IMG/VR virus record: IMGVR_UViG_3300026473_000584
Coordinates: 1 to 22,895 of that record
Strand: one strand, 5' to 3'
From: a virus
Length of the DNA stretch: 22,895 nucleotides
A program made the position numbers and the translations under genes. Positions 12,873-20,510 of the stretch are shown piece by piece. The notes under the pieces were generated by a model. That model saw nothing but the letters and a program-made list of their open reading frames with translations, searched no databases and was not told the DNA's origin. Numbering within the stretch: position 1 is the stretch's first letter; every line of letters begins with the position of its first letter.

Positions 12873-15037
12873 TGATTATCAATAATGCACCCCAAGAACA
12901 GGCAGTGGTAAGCAATGTTAACGAGATTGGTGAATTCCGTATCCGTAACAGTGCAAAAGCTTTTAACATTCTTTCGTCAGGTCTTTATGCCAACAAAATT
13001 CGTGCAATTATACGAGAGCTATCGTGCAATGCTGTGGACAGCCACGTGGCTGCTCAGCGTGGTGATCTACCTTTTGACGTCCATCTTCCTAATGCGCTAG
13101 AACCCTGGTTCAGCATTCGTGACTACGGCACAGGCCTTAGCCACGAGCAGGTCACCAACATCTACACCACCTACTTTGAAAGCACCAAGACCGAAAGTAA
13201 TGATTTTATTGGTGCTCTTGGTCTGGGTAGCAAGAGTCCCTTTAGCTACACTGACAACTTCACTGTGACCGCGGTGCAGAATGGTCAGCGTGGCATCTAT
13301 ACTGCCTTTATCAATGATCAAGGTGTGCCCAGTATTGCCCTGATGATGCAGGATGCCAGTGACGAGCCCAACGGTGTTGAGGTTAAGTTTAGCGTAAACG
13401 ATCGTTCGGACTTTGATCGTTTTCGTCAGGAGGCTATCTTTGTCTATCGTTACTTTAAACTACGTCCCATAATTTCAGGTTGTGAAGGTTTTACATTTAG
13501 CGAACCAGAATACCTTGATCAGGATATCATTCCCGGTGTGCATACTTCCTCCAAGTCGCGGCACGGCGACAGTGTGGCTATTATGGGTAACATTGAGTAT
13601 CCAATCTCTGTACCTAATGCAGACAAAGGACTTGGTGATCTAGCTAAACTTCTAGAATGCGGTCTTGTTATGGAGTTTGACATTGGCGAACTGGATTTTC
13701 AGGCCAGCCGTGAAGGTCTTAGCTATGTTCCGCAGACTATTCTGGCTATCAAGAGCAAGTTAGAAAAACTCAAGGCTCAGCTCACTGTCAAGGTGGCAGA
13801 AGAAGCTGACAAAATTGACAACCTCTGGAAACGTAGCTACTACCTTATTGAACGTAGCCATCACCTGCTCTGGCGTCCCGCAGTGCAACAATACATAGCT
13901 GACAGTGGTTTTAAATTAATTAATGCCCAACAATCTAGTTATGTCAGTGTCCATCGTTTTCGCCCCTACGTTGATGATCTTGCTGCTAATTTTAATATTG
14001 TTATTAAAAGTTTTAGCAGATCACGTGGTATGGACACCTGTCAGAGTCGCAAGCCCCATAAAGAATATAAACCCAACACACCAGACCAACTGATGTTCTG
14101 GGAAATCCTTGCCAGCACAGTTACTCATTTTGTAGTAAACAAATCCAAACTGGGTGGATTGGAGCGTACTAAACATCATTATCGTAGACATAGTATAATC
14201 CCCCAGGGCGAACATAATGTAGTGGTCTATGTCATTGAAGCCAAGGATCATAGCCAGCCAATGAAACTAGATGAGTTCTGGCAGTATCTAGAAAATCCTC
14301 CTGCCGAGCAAATGTTTGACATTGACGATCTAGACAAAAAACCACGTGCTAGCACGGGCCTAGGTCAAAACGTTACTCTGCTCAGTCTGGAAGAGCGTAG
14401 TGTACGTGGAGGATACAGTCATCAGAAAAAATATGTCTGGGCTGATGCTGGTAAACTTACCAGCTACGACAAGTCACAGCCCTTTTACTATGTGCCTCTA
14501 GTTGGTTACCAGGCACAGGGTGTATTTGATGATGCCAAGGATCTTAAAGATTATTTGGTAAAGGCTGACATCTTCACAGGTCGTATTTTTGGAGTAAGAA
14601 AAGCTGATCTTAAGACTGTGGAAAGTCAAAAAAATTGGATAAACATAGACCAATTTGTCCGGGAAAAATTGTCCGAAGTGAACAAGGACTCTGTGATGGG
14701 TATGGTCAAGTCAGCCATTGACTTTAAAGAAGTTTTCAAGCATAATGATGCTATTGCGCTGATTGATGCTCGTAGTCCCTATGTACAATTTTTTAATATT
14801 TTTCGGGATGTACGTGCCGTTAACAGTCGTGTGGAAAGTGCTCAGCAATACTTGTTCAAGAGGTATGGTATTAACTCACAGGTGGGTGATCCCGGTCAGT
14901 TAATTACAAAGTATCGTAAGGAAATTGAAGAGATAACTAAAAGATATCCTCTGTTGTTGAATATAAGTTCCTACAGCACCACTAACGAAGCACTAGCAGA
15001 ATATATTAACGCAATTGATCTAATGAAAGGTATTTAA
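12872..15037 (+). CDS. rIIA: RIIA-like GHKL ATPase
   Basis: 721 residues. The N-terminal third has the Bergerat ATP-binding fold of GHKL ATPases: N box IIRELSCNAVDSH (E49, N53, D56), G1 box RDYGTGLS (D84, G86, G88) and G2 box GALGLGSKSPFSYTDNF (G114-G119). The rest lacks familiar motifs and matches the long, poorly understood C-terminal part of T4 RIIA-type proteins. In T4, RIIA and RIIB are membrane-associated proteins needed to grow on RexAB lysogens and they influence lysis and replication. TAATG overlap with the upstream small gene; rIIB begins 1 nt after its stop, the classic rIIA-rIIB arrangement. Confidence 0.9.
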   Translation: MIINNAPQEQAVVSNVNEIGEFRIRNSAKAFNILSSGLYANKIRAIIRELSCNAVDSHVAAQRGDLPFDVHLPNALEPWFSIRDYGTGLSHEQVTNIYTTYFESTKTESNDFIGALGLGSKSPFSYTDNFTVTAVQNGQRGIYTAFINDQGVPSIALMMQDASDEPNGVEVKFSVNDRSDFDRFRQEAIFVYRYFKLRPIISGCEGFTFSEPEYLDQDIIPGVHTSSKSRHGDSVAIMGNIEYPISVPNADKGLGDLAKLLECGLVMEFDIGELDFQASREGLSYVPQTILAIKSKLEKLKAQLTVKVAEEADKIDNLWKRSYYLIERSHHLLWRPAVQQYIADSGFKLINAQQSSYVSVHRFRPYVDDLAANFNIVIKSFSRSRGMDTCQSRKPHKEYKPNTPDQLMFWEILASTVTHFVVNKSKLGGLERTKHHYRRHSIIPQGEHNVVVYVIEAKDHSQPMKLDEFWQYLENPPAEQMFDIDDLDKKPRASTGLGQNVTLLSLEERSVRGGYSHQKKYVWADAGKLTSYDKSQPFYYVPLVGYQAQGVFDDAKDLKDYLVKADIFTGRIFGVRKADLKTVESQKNWINIDQFVREKLSEVNKDSVMGMVKSAIDFKEVFKHNDAIALIDARSPYVQFFNIFRDVRAVNSRVESAQQYLFKRYGINSQVGDPGQLITKYRKEIEEITKRYPLLLNISSYSTTNEALAEYINAIDLMKGI

Positions 15038-15038
15038 T

Positions 15039-15806
15039 ATGAGCTACCCTTATATAATCCAGGGCAAAAACATCACTGTGGTCATTGATAATGTACCGCA
15101 TACTATTAGTAATACTCACATCACCTACCAGAAGGTTCTTGATGCTATCAAGGCCGAGGACTGGACACAGGTGCGTGACATCATTGAACCACGTAAGGTT
15201 GTGTTGAACTACGGCCAGGGCAATGTCAGTATCCAGGGTGAAAAGATGTTCTGGAAGGGCCGCGAGTTTCATAATGCTATGAGCCGGCGTATGATTCAAA
15301 TGCTGCAAGAAGGTTTCAGCATCGAGCCTCTGGTTAACTTTATGGATAACCTAATGGAGAATCCCAGCCATCGCAGCGTAAACGAACTCTACGGTTTTCT
15401 AGAAAAGAACAACCTTCCTATCACACCCGACGGCCATTTCTTAGCCTACAAGCGAGTGCGCGAGGATTACCGGGATTGCCATACTGGAACTATGGATAAC
15501 AGTGTGGGTAAAATTGTAGAGATGGAACGTAATTCAGTGGATGACAATTCTAGCAACACCTGCAGCTCGGGTCTACACTTCTGCTCACAGGAATACCTGA
15601 GTAGTTTTGGTGGTGAGCGAACAGTGATCGTCAAGATTAATCCACGCGATGTGGTTAGTATTCCCAACGATTACAATAACAGCAAGGGTCGTGCCTGCCG
15701 TTATGAAGTAATTGGTGAGGTTGGTGTACGTCAAGAAGATGAAGAGCAGGATTTTACTGCACCAGTACAGGAAAATGCCAACTCTGTACCTGATAGCCTA
15801 TACTAA
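15039..15806 (+). CDS. rIIB: RIIB-like protein
   Basis: 255 residues. Contains the RIIB-type core: TYQKVLDAIKAEDWTQV, the FHNAMSRRMIQMLQEGFSI helix, PLVNFMDNLMENPSHRSVNE, FLEKNNLPITPDGHFLAYKR, and the C-terminal CSSGLHFCSQEYL with two Cys, then IKINPRDVVSIPNDYNNSKGR-like wording with RYEVIGEV. RIIB acts with RIIA; in T4 both affect host membrane physiology and exclusion. It directly follows rIIA and ends a run of co-oriented genes. Length is below T4 RIIB (312). Confidence 0.9.
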   Translation: MSYPYIIQGKNITVVIDNVPHTISNTHITYQKVLDAIKAEDWTQVRDIIEPRKVVLNYGQGNVSIQGEKMFWKGREFHNAMSRRMIQMLQEGFSIEPLVNFMDNLMENPSHRSVNELYGFLEKNNLPITPDGHFLAYKRVREDYRDCHTGTMDNSVGKIVEMERNSVDDNSSNTCSSGLHFCSQEYLSSFGGERTVIVKINPRDVVSIPNDYNNSKGRACRYEVIGEVGVRQEDEEQDFTAPVQENANSVPDSLY

Positions 15807-15827
15807 TTAGAACTTTTTGGTTACACT

Positions 15828-15856
15828 GAGGTGGTTGGAAGAGATTCCACCACCTC
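15828..15856 (+). repeat. Hairpin downstream of rIIB
   Basis: GAGGTGG (15828-15834) pairs with CCACCTC (15850-15856), extended inward by GG/CC with a one-base bulge. The T tract after it (TTGTTATAT) is weak. It may be a poor terminator or an RNA stability element. The left arm reads CTGAGGTGG, the same bases that encode LRW at the ends of the tandem genes that follow. Confidence 0.5.
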
Positions 15857-15876
15857 TTGTTATATGTGATAGTAAG

Positions 15877-16131
15877 ATGCGATTACAATGTCATTATCAT
15901 CAACCTGATGGAAGAGCCAGGCCACAGCCCTGGTGGGAAAAGTTTCGTACTGACACCTTTGGGCTAACACATCATTTTTATATTGACTCAATAGCACCAC
16001 AGTACTATGTGGTTAGATTACGAGAGCGATTACAGGATTACAATGGTTACCTAATAGAAACACACTTTGGTGAAGTCTTGGAGTTTGACGACGAGCAAGA
16101 CGCAACCTTTTTCCTGTTGACCTGGGGTTAG
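15877..16131 (+). CDS. LRW-tail family protein 1
   Basis: 84 residues from the ATG at 15877. Pattern shared with the next genes: a strand with a Trp-rich first half (QPWWEKF), a middle strand pair, then an acidic DDEQDATFFLLTW ending. A TTG at 15817 extends the frame but would run through the hairpin after rIIB, and 84 residues fits the paralogue sizes (67-85), so 15877 is preferred although its ribosome binding site is poor. First of seven consecutive genes. Function unknown. Confidence 0.6.
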   Translation: MRLQCHYHQPDGRARPQPWWEKFRTDTFGLTHHFYIDSIAPQYYVVRLRERLQDYNGYLIETHFGEVLEFDDEQDATFFLLTWG

Positions 16132-16132
16132 C

Positions 16133-16378
16133 GTGAACAGCAAACAGCGAAGACTGGATCGTAGAAAATGGCGTTATAATGTTAGCGTTAAAACACCTAG
16201 CTTTCAAAGATACATTGATCAATGGAGCTGGCTGGATGAACGTTTTGGTAGAATAATCGCGGAATGTGGCTGGCGTGAGCACCGAGAAAATGCTGACTGC
16301 TGGGACATTACAGGATATTCCATCTGGGAGTTTGAACGTGAGCGTGACGCAAGTGAATTTGCTCTGAGGTGGTCCTAA
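16133..16378 (+). CDS. LRW-tail family protein 2
   Basis: 81 residues with a GTG start 1 nt after the previous stop, CCTGGGGT serving as ribosome binding site. Basic N-terminus (KQRRLDRRKWRY), then VSVKTPSFQRYIDQWSWLDE, and the family ending FERERDASEFALRWS. Stop and next ATG overlap (TAATG). Confidence 0.7.
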   Translation: MNSKQRRLDRRKWRYNVSVKTPSFQRYIDQWSWLDERFGRIIAECGWREHRENADCWDITGYSIWEFERERDASEFALRWS

Positions 16379-16728
16379 TGCCAAAAATTTATAACAAAAA
16401 AACTCTATGTGATGGCCAGAACATTTACCTGATGGGCTGGATCAAGCCCTACGAGTTTAGTAAATTTTATCGAGAATTCAACCAGGATGCCCTTATTCAC
16501 AGCTGGAGTGATCAGCAGCAGGCGCATATGGCTATGGCCCGTGCCATTAAATTTCATCTTCCCCAGCTGGCTAAATGGTTAGGGGAGAATAATGCCAAGA
16601 CCACGCACTGGATAGATCCTGAAATTTTTGAGGTTTATCCCGAAGCTGATGGCAAGGGTTTCGACTGGGGAATTGGTTTTAAACCTGGTGATCCACTAGA
16701 AAGCTGGTTTGTAGTAAGGTGGTCCTAG
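16378..16728 (+). CDS. LRW-tail family protein 3 (divergent, 116 aa)
   Basis: 116 residues from the ATG in the TAATG overlap. The longest member: an extra helical block (DQQQAHMAMARAIKFHLPQL) precedes the family-like second half that ends ESWFVVRWS. A GTG start 9 nt earlier lies within the RWS codons of the previous gene and is rejected. The AGGTGG in the previous gene's RWS codons acts as its ribosome binding site. Confidence 0.7.
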   Translation: MPKIYNKKTLCDGQNIYLMGWIKPYEFSKFYREFNQDALIHSWSDQQQAHMAMARAIKFHLPQLAKWLGENNAKTTHWIDPEIFEVYPEADGKGFDWGIGFKPGDPLESWFVVRWS

Positions 16729-16729
16729 A

Positions 16730-16933
16730 ATGATTAACAAAATTTTTCCACTAAGAGTTGCAGTACCTATTTACGGAAACGATGAATGGCGCAGGGTCGT
16801 AAACTGGCTGGAAGATCAGGCTGCTGGTAAATGGCATTATATAGGAATCAAGACCAGTGCTGACAGTCATCTTAGGGTATTTGCTTTTAGGCAAGAACAA
16901 GATGCTATGATGTTTTCTCTAAGGTGGTCCTAG
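16730..16933 (+). CDS. LRW-tail family protein 4
   Basis: 67 residues, the most compact copy: RVAVPIYGNDEWRRVVNWLE (strand, then amphipathic helix ending in W-L), a strand pair (WHYIGIKT, LRVFAFR) and the ending RQEQDAMMFSLRWS. Starts 1 nt after the previous TAG, with AGGTGG of the previous gene 7 nt upstream. Confidence 0.72.
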   Translation: MINKIFPLRVAVPIYGNDEWRRVVNWLEDQAAGKWHYIGIKTSADSHLRVFAFRQEQDAMMFSLRWS

Positions 16934-17191
16934 ATGGTTTTTAGGTATAGACCCAATGAGTATGATTATAAAATTACAATTCCCGAGACAGACATACAGG
17001 AGACAATAGCCTACCTGTCGGAACTCTGGGGAGAACCAAACTGGCAAGATAATGAATTTGTGGGTAATGATGTCTGGTGTGTAAGTACCATACATCAAGT
17101 AGACGTAGATCTTTATACAGTGTGCAGTCTGGGGTTTAATTCTGGTCCGGCACTGGCCTGGGCATTGTTAAAATGGGAAACTTATCAATAA
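16934..17191 (+). CDS. LRW-tail family protein 5
   Basis: 85 residues starting right after the previous TAG. YDYKITIPETDIQETIAYLS matches the strand-helix start of the family, with NDVWCVSTI as the middle strand. The tail is degenerate: ALAWALLKWETYQ, without the E-x-DA element and with four extra residues. Confidence 0.7.
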   Translation: MVFRYRPNEYDYKITIPETDIQETIAYLSELWGEPNWQDNEFVGNDVWCVSTIHQVDVDLYTVCSLGFNSGPALAWALLKWETYQ

Positions 17192-17192
17192 T

Positions 17193-17399
17193 ATGAATAA
17201 ATCCTATCCCTTGTTCAAATGTAAGGTTGCAGAAATGTATGCCAAACTCAGCTGGTGCGAACAATATCTTGGTCCCAGCGGCGAGCGTTGGTATCGCGAT
17301 CGTGGCTATCTCTGTTTCTGGGAGGAGAAAGATTATATGTGGTTTAAATTGCGTTGGTTAGGTGACAGCAAGATACTGGAATGGCGTGAGCTATCTTGA
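17193..17399 (+). CDS. LRW-tail family protein 6
   Basis: 68 residues beginning 1 nt after the previous stop. FKCKVAEMYAKLSWCEQYLG gives strand and helix with the W-C pair also seen in protein 7, then WEEKDYMWFKLRW followed by a 12-residue extension (LGDSKILEWREL and S). The stop overlaps a TTG start of the next gene. Confidence 0.7.
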   Translation: MNKSYPLFKCKVAEMYAKLSWCEQYLGPSGERWYRDRGYLCFWEEKDYMWFKLRWLGDSKILEWRELS

Positions 17400-17611
17400 A
17401 ATTTAAATATAAAGTTAGTGTTAGCAAACGACAGTACCACAATCTTATGGAGATGATGGACTGGTGCCGTGATAGCATTGGTGGTGGAGGCTATATAGCA
17501 CATCACGATTGGGATTCCTGGCATATAGAATCTGTGTTTGGAAATTCGACCTTTAGTTTTCGGCGTGAACAGGATGCAGTTATGTTCGTGCTGAAATGGC
17601 CTAGTGAATGA
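17396..17611 (+). CDS. LRW-tail family protein 7
   Basis: 71 residues from a TTG start that overlaps the previous stop (TTGA). KYKVSVSKRQYHNLMEMMDW, CRDSIGGGGYIAHHD, SFRREQDAVMFVLKWPSE: the cleanest full pattern together with proteins 2 and 4. There is no in-frame ATG before the first helix, so TTG is required. Confidence 0.7.
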   Translation: MKFKYKVSVSKRQYHNLMEMMDWCRDSIGGGGYIAHHDWDSWHIESVFGNSTFSFRREQDAVMFVLKWPSE

Positions 17612-17626
17612 GTAAATGAGAACGAA

Positions 17627-18034
17627 ATGGATAAAGATAAACGACAACTATTATTTTCTGTAACCAAGGACGACTGTGACTGGAGTTATACACGAGGAAC
17701 TGGTAATGGTGGACAAAAAAAGAATAAAACTAACTCAGCAGTTCACTGTCGCCATAGAGCGTCAGGTGCCCGTGGTTACAGTGAAGCTAGCCGTAGTCAG
17801 CTGGACAACCGAAGAGACGCCTTTGTCAAAATGTGCAATACCGACGAGTTCAAACGATGGCATAAACTCGAAACCCTCAGACGAACAGGAATGATGGATC
17901 AAATTGATCGCAAGGTTGCAGAAGAGTTGACAAAGATTAAATTAGAAATTAGAATAGATGGTAAGTGGACTGAAGTTAAAGAAAGCCAGTTAGTTGATGA
18001 TCCTGACGATTTTAAATTTGAGGTAAGCGTATAA
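17627..18034 (+). CDS. GGQ-domain release factor-like protein
   Basis: 135 residues with the peptidyl-tRNA hydrolysis loop of class I release factors: YTRGTGNGGQKKNKTNSAV (GGQ at 28-30), then RHRASGARGYSEASRSQLDN. The Gln enters the ribosomal peptidyl transferase centre and triggers release. The codon-reading domains are absent, and the C-terminus (DDPDDFKFEVSV) is acidic, unlike the basic mRNA-channel tail of ArfB, so it is not a simple ArfB. Possible roles: rescue of stalled ribosomes during infection, or cooperation with a partner. Weak ribosome binding site. TAATG overlap with the next gene. Confidence 0.85.
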   Translation: MDKDKRQLLFSVTKDDCDWSYTRGTGNGGQKKNKTNSAVHCRHRASGARGYSEASRSQLDNRRDAFVKMCNTDEFKRWHKLETLRRTGMMDQIDRKVAEELTKIKLEIRIDGKWTEVKESQLVDDPDDFKFEVSV

Positions 18035-18243
18035 TGAACGAACGAATCAAAGAATTGATGGTAAAATCTGGTGCATACAATCATTATGAAATTAATGAGG
18101 GTGTCAACGGTGATGAACTACCAATGGTTAAGTTCGCCGAATTGATTGTGAAAGAATGTGTTGAGTTGTTTGATGGAAATGAACAGTCAGAATTAGGCTA
18201 TCGTATCGGCGACAGGATTTATAAACATTTCGGAGTTAAGTAA
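18034..18243 (+). CDS. NERI/HFG family small protein A
   Basis: 69 residues: MNERIKELMVKSGAYNHYEI, central KFAELIVKECVELFDG, and the end YKHFGVK. This N-terminal NERI, middle FAELIVKEC and C-terminal HFGV layout recurs twice more within 0.9 kb and is familiar from many tailed phages as short uncharacterised proteins. Coupled by TAATG to the genes on both sides. Confidence 0.8.
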   Translation: MNERIKELMVKSGAYNHYEINEGVNGDELPMVKFAELIVKECVELFDGNEQSELGYRIGDRIYKHFGVK

Positions 18244-18350
18244 TGAAAATTATTACAGTACTTGTATCTTGGATTATTATGCCCATCGCTATAATTGTGG
18301 TCGCATATGATATAGCCAAATGCTTTGTAGAGAGTAAGGTACTCAAATGA
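18243..18350 (+). CDS. Tiny membrane protein, 35 aa
   Basis: MKIITVLVSWIIMPIAIIVV then AYDIAKCFVESKVLK: one membrane span with a short cytoplasmic tail. Starts in a TAATG overlap with protein A and ends in an ATGA overlap with protein B; these tight junctions support translation. Confidence 0.62.
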   Translation: MKIITVLVSWIIMPIAIIVVAYDIAKCFVESKVLK

Positions 18351-18547
18351 ACGAACGAATTCGGGAATGTATGTATAATGCAGGTTTGAATTCTAATTAC
18401 GTTGAAGGATTTAATAGCATTTATTCCGAGCAACTAGAAAAGTTCGCCGAGTTGATTGTTAAAGAATGTGCTGAACTATCAGTAACTGACTGGACTGGCT
18501 ATGCTATCAGTGAGAAGATTAAACAACATTTCGGAGTTGAAGAATGA
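18347..18547 (+). CDS. NERI/HFG family small protein B
   Basis: 66 residues: MNERIRECMYNAGLNSNY, KFAELIVKECAEL, KIKQHFGVEE. Clear paralogue of protein A with the same three motifs in order; the DNA around AAGTTCGCCGA and TTGATTGT is also nearly identical, so duplication is recent. ATGA overlaps at both ends. Confidence 0.8.
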   Translation: MNERIRECMYNAGLNSNYVEGFNSIYSEQLEKFAELIVKECAELSVTDWTGYAISEKIKQHFGVEE

Positions 18548-18708
18548 ATGAAAAACTAACATATGAAGAATGGCGTAAACGATACACAGTGTCATTTGGT
18601 GATGATATAAAGTCTCAACTGCAAGAACTTCATAATATTGATGCTGATGCGGAAATTGAAAAAGCAATGCGTCTGGAATACGATTTTTATTTGAAAGGAA
18701 TTGACTAA
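18544..18708 (+). CDS. Small charged protein, 54 aa
   Basis: MNEKLTYEEWRKRYTVSFGD, then a helical acidic stretch (SQLQELHNIDADAEIEKAMR) ending FYLKGID. Coupled by overlaps to proteins B and C. Not a NERI family member. Unrecognised. Confidence 0.65.
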   Translation: MNEKLTYEEWRKRYTVSFGDDIKSQLQELHNIDADAEIEKAMRLEYDFYLKGID

Positions 18709-18926
18709 TGAACAAACGAATTACTGAACTAATGATAGAGGCTGGACGAAATATTCCAGGAGATAAACACATTGATGCTGATTTTTGCGACAGGTTCGCC
18801 ACACTGATAATATGTGAATGCTTAGATGTATTTGGCAAAGATCTACCCGAGCCCAGTGCTGATCATCGAATGATTGAGGTAATCAATCGTATTTGTAATG
18901 TAACAGATCATTTTGGAATACAATAA
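18708..18926 (+). CDS. NERI/HFG family small protein C
   Basis: 72 residues: MNKRITELMIEAGRNIPGD, RFATLIICECLDVFG, VTDHFGIQ. More diverged copy of proteins A and B with the same motif order. Starts in a TAATG overlap. Confidence 0.75.
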   Translation: MNKRITELMIEAGRNIPGDKHIDADFCDRFATLIICECLDVFGKDLPEPSADHRMIEVINRICNVTDHFGIQ

Positions 18927-18929
18927 CAA

Positions 18930-19220
18930 ATGGATTTACTAAAAGATATAGGCTTATTTTTTCTAGTGCCTGGTATTGTTGTTTTATGGGCAGTATTATG
19001 CTATAGGGGTGATGAACCTAGTAATTATAAAATTATTCGCGAAACTAATTCACTGGGAGAGACGAGATACGAAGTATGGTTTGAATATCCAGTATTTTTT
19101 TGGAATCCCCATACCTGGTGTTTAAAGGAAATATTTGATACTGAGCAACTAGCAATGGAGTTTGTAGCTCGACAAAAAAACAAAAAAAGAGAAGTACTTA
19201 AACAGGGTCAACTAAATTAA
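18930..19220 (+). CDS. Membrane-anchored small protein, 96 aa
   Basis: N-terminal membrane span (IGLFFLVPGIVVLWAVLCY) followed by a cytoplasmic part with aromatic strands (YEVWFEYPVFFWNPHTWCL) and a charged helix with Lys-rich end. Starts 3 nt after the previous stop. Ribosome binding site not obvious. Its last 23 nt overlap the convergent radical SAM gene. Confidence 0.65.
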   Translation: MDLLKDIGLFFLVPGIVVLWAVLCYRGDEPSNYKIIRETNSLGETRYEVWFEYPVFFWNPHTWCLKEIFDTEQLAMEFVARQKNKKREVLKQGQLN

Positions 19221-20499
19221 TCCAGTTAACAAACTCGATGGGGAATATATCTTCAAGTTTATGTTTAGAAGTCTGTTGATAGATTTTGACAAATCGTGAA
19301 AGATCTTTTCTAAGAACAGTGGCATCTCCCACAAGCAAACTATTTTCTGTTTTTAGAAATGCTATTATTTCTTCTATATGACTTAATTCGTTATGATCTA
19401 AAAAAGATTTATTCTCATCTAACCAGGTTATAAATTTTGTAGCTAGATGTTCTTTTATATTAGTTGGTAATAGGGCGACGCATTGAAACTCTGGTTTTCT
19501 TACCAGTGAATTAAAATAATGTGCAATTTTATTATTATATTTTTCTCTCAGTGATAAGTGATAACTAATTGCATCTAGAAGTCCCCATATACTAAAAACA
19601 TTTGTGGTACTTTGAATATACAAATAAAAATTTTCTGGTGTGTTGTCTAGGTAATAGGATACATTATCATAAAAGGTTTTAACATCAAGGCCTTGTCGTG
19701 TAAATTCTGCTATAGGCCCATCTGCATCCAGACTAGCAGCAATTATTATCCTTTTAAATTTTTTTGTTTTTTCAATAAATTTGTCTAGGGTACTCTTATC
19801 ACAACTTAAATTACTGTTAATTGATATATCTAGTTCCGGAGAACTTTCCGACAGTATTTCCAAAAATTGCCAGAAATTATTACTCAATAAAGGCTCACCT
19901 CCACTAATACGTAGATATTGAACTTTATCCTGAATGAGCGGCCACCACTTCATCCAGGCGTCAAAATATTCCTGTTTAGTCTGTCCAGGTTTAATCCAGA
20001 CCTTATTGTATTTGTGCTCAGTGTCAGATTTTAAGAAAAAAGGTCGTTTTTTAATAATGGTTGCCCAGCTGGAACTCTGTCCGGAATCACAATAACTACA
20101 AGTAAAATTACAAACATTATCAAATATAACTTCTATAAACTTGGGTATATGATGAGGATCAATTGCCAGTGTATCAATATCATCCTGCCAGACGTCATTG
20201 TGTAATAGTCTATCACTTAAAATGTTGTCTCCAAGATCTTCTATTTGCCAACAACTATAACATTCATTGGGTCTATGACCATCTAGCATAAGCTTCTGCA
20301 TTTTGAGTTTATGCGGTGTATTATGTAGTACAAAGGGATCGTCTAGAAGTTCCTGAGGAATCTGATGTGGTGGCGGAAGGCTGCAACTATTGCTATTTCC
20401 GTGATTTAAATAGAGAAATAAATCGTTCCATTTTCTAGGACAAAAAAATTTACTTCTTGTTTCTAGCTTTTTGTAGATGGCAAGGTCTTTTTGATTCAT
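19198..20499 (-). CDS. Radical SAM enzyme with N-terminal Cys-rich region
   Basis: 433 residues from the ATG at 20499. The core has CNFTCSYC (C130, C134, C137), LRISGGEPLLS (SAM-binding GGE) and SINSNLSCD. Unusually, a Cys-containing segment of about 120 residues precedes the core (FFCPRKWNDLFLYLNHG; HRPNECYSCW with C80, C83), reminiscent of the twitch-type auxiliary-cluster region seen in radical SAM proteins of large aquatic phages. Substrate unknown. An earlier ATG at 20550 would read through the late-type promoter and is rejected. Overlaps the convergent gene by 23 nt. Confidence 0.87.
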   Translation of the reverse strand: MNQKDLAIYKKLETRSKFFCPRKWNDLFLYLNHGNSNSCSLPPPHQIPQELLDDPFVLHNTPHKLKMQKLMLDGHRPNECYSCWQIEDLGDNILSDRLLHNDVWQDDIDTLAIDPHHIPKFIEVIFDNVCNFTCSYCDSGQSSSWATIIKKRPFFLKSDTEHKYNKVWIKPGQTKQEYFDAWMKWWPLIQDKVQYLRISGGEPLLSNNFWQFLEILSESSPELDISINSNLSCDKSTLDKFIEKTKKFKRIIIAASLDADGPIAEFTRQGLDVKTFYDNVSYYLDNTPENFYLYIQSTTNVFSIWGLLDAISYHLSLREKYNNKIAHYFNSLVRKPEFQCVALLPTNIKEHLATKFITWLDENKSFLDHNELSHIEEIIAFLKTENSLLVGDATVLRKDLSRFVKIYQQTSKHKLEDIFPIEFVNWINLVDPV

Positions 20500-20510
20500 A
20501 ATTATTGAAA

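Noticed and set aside
14021-14251. Minus-strand frames inside rIIA
   Set aside because: Shadows of the 721-codon rIIA frame, with no independent initiation signal.
12872-15037. rIIA-like gene as a MutL, Hsp90 or gyrase-type ATPase
   Set aside because: The GHKL motifs are shared, but the downstream sequence lacks their domains and the directly following RIIB-like gene fixes the identity.
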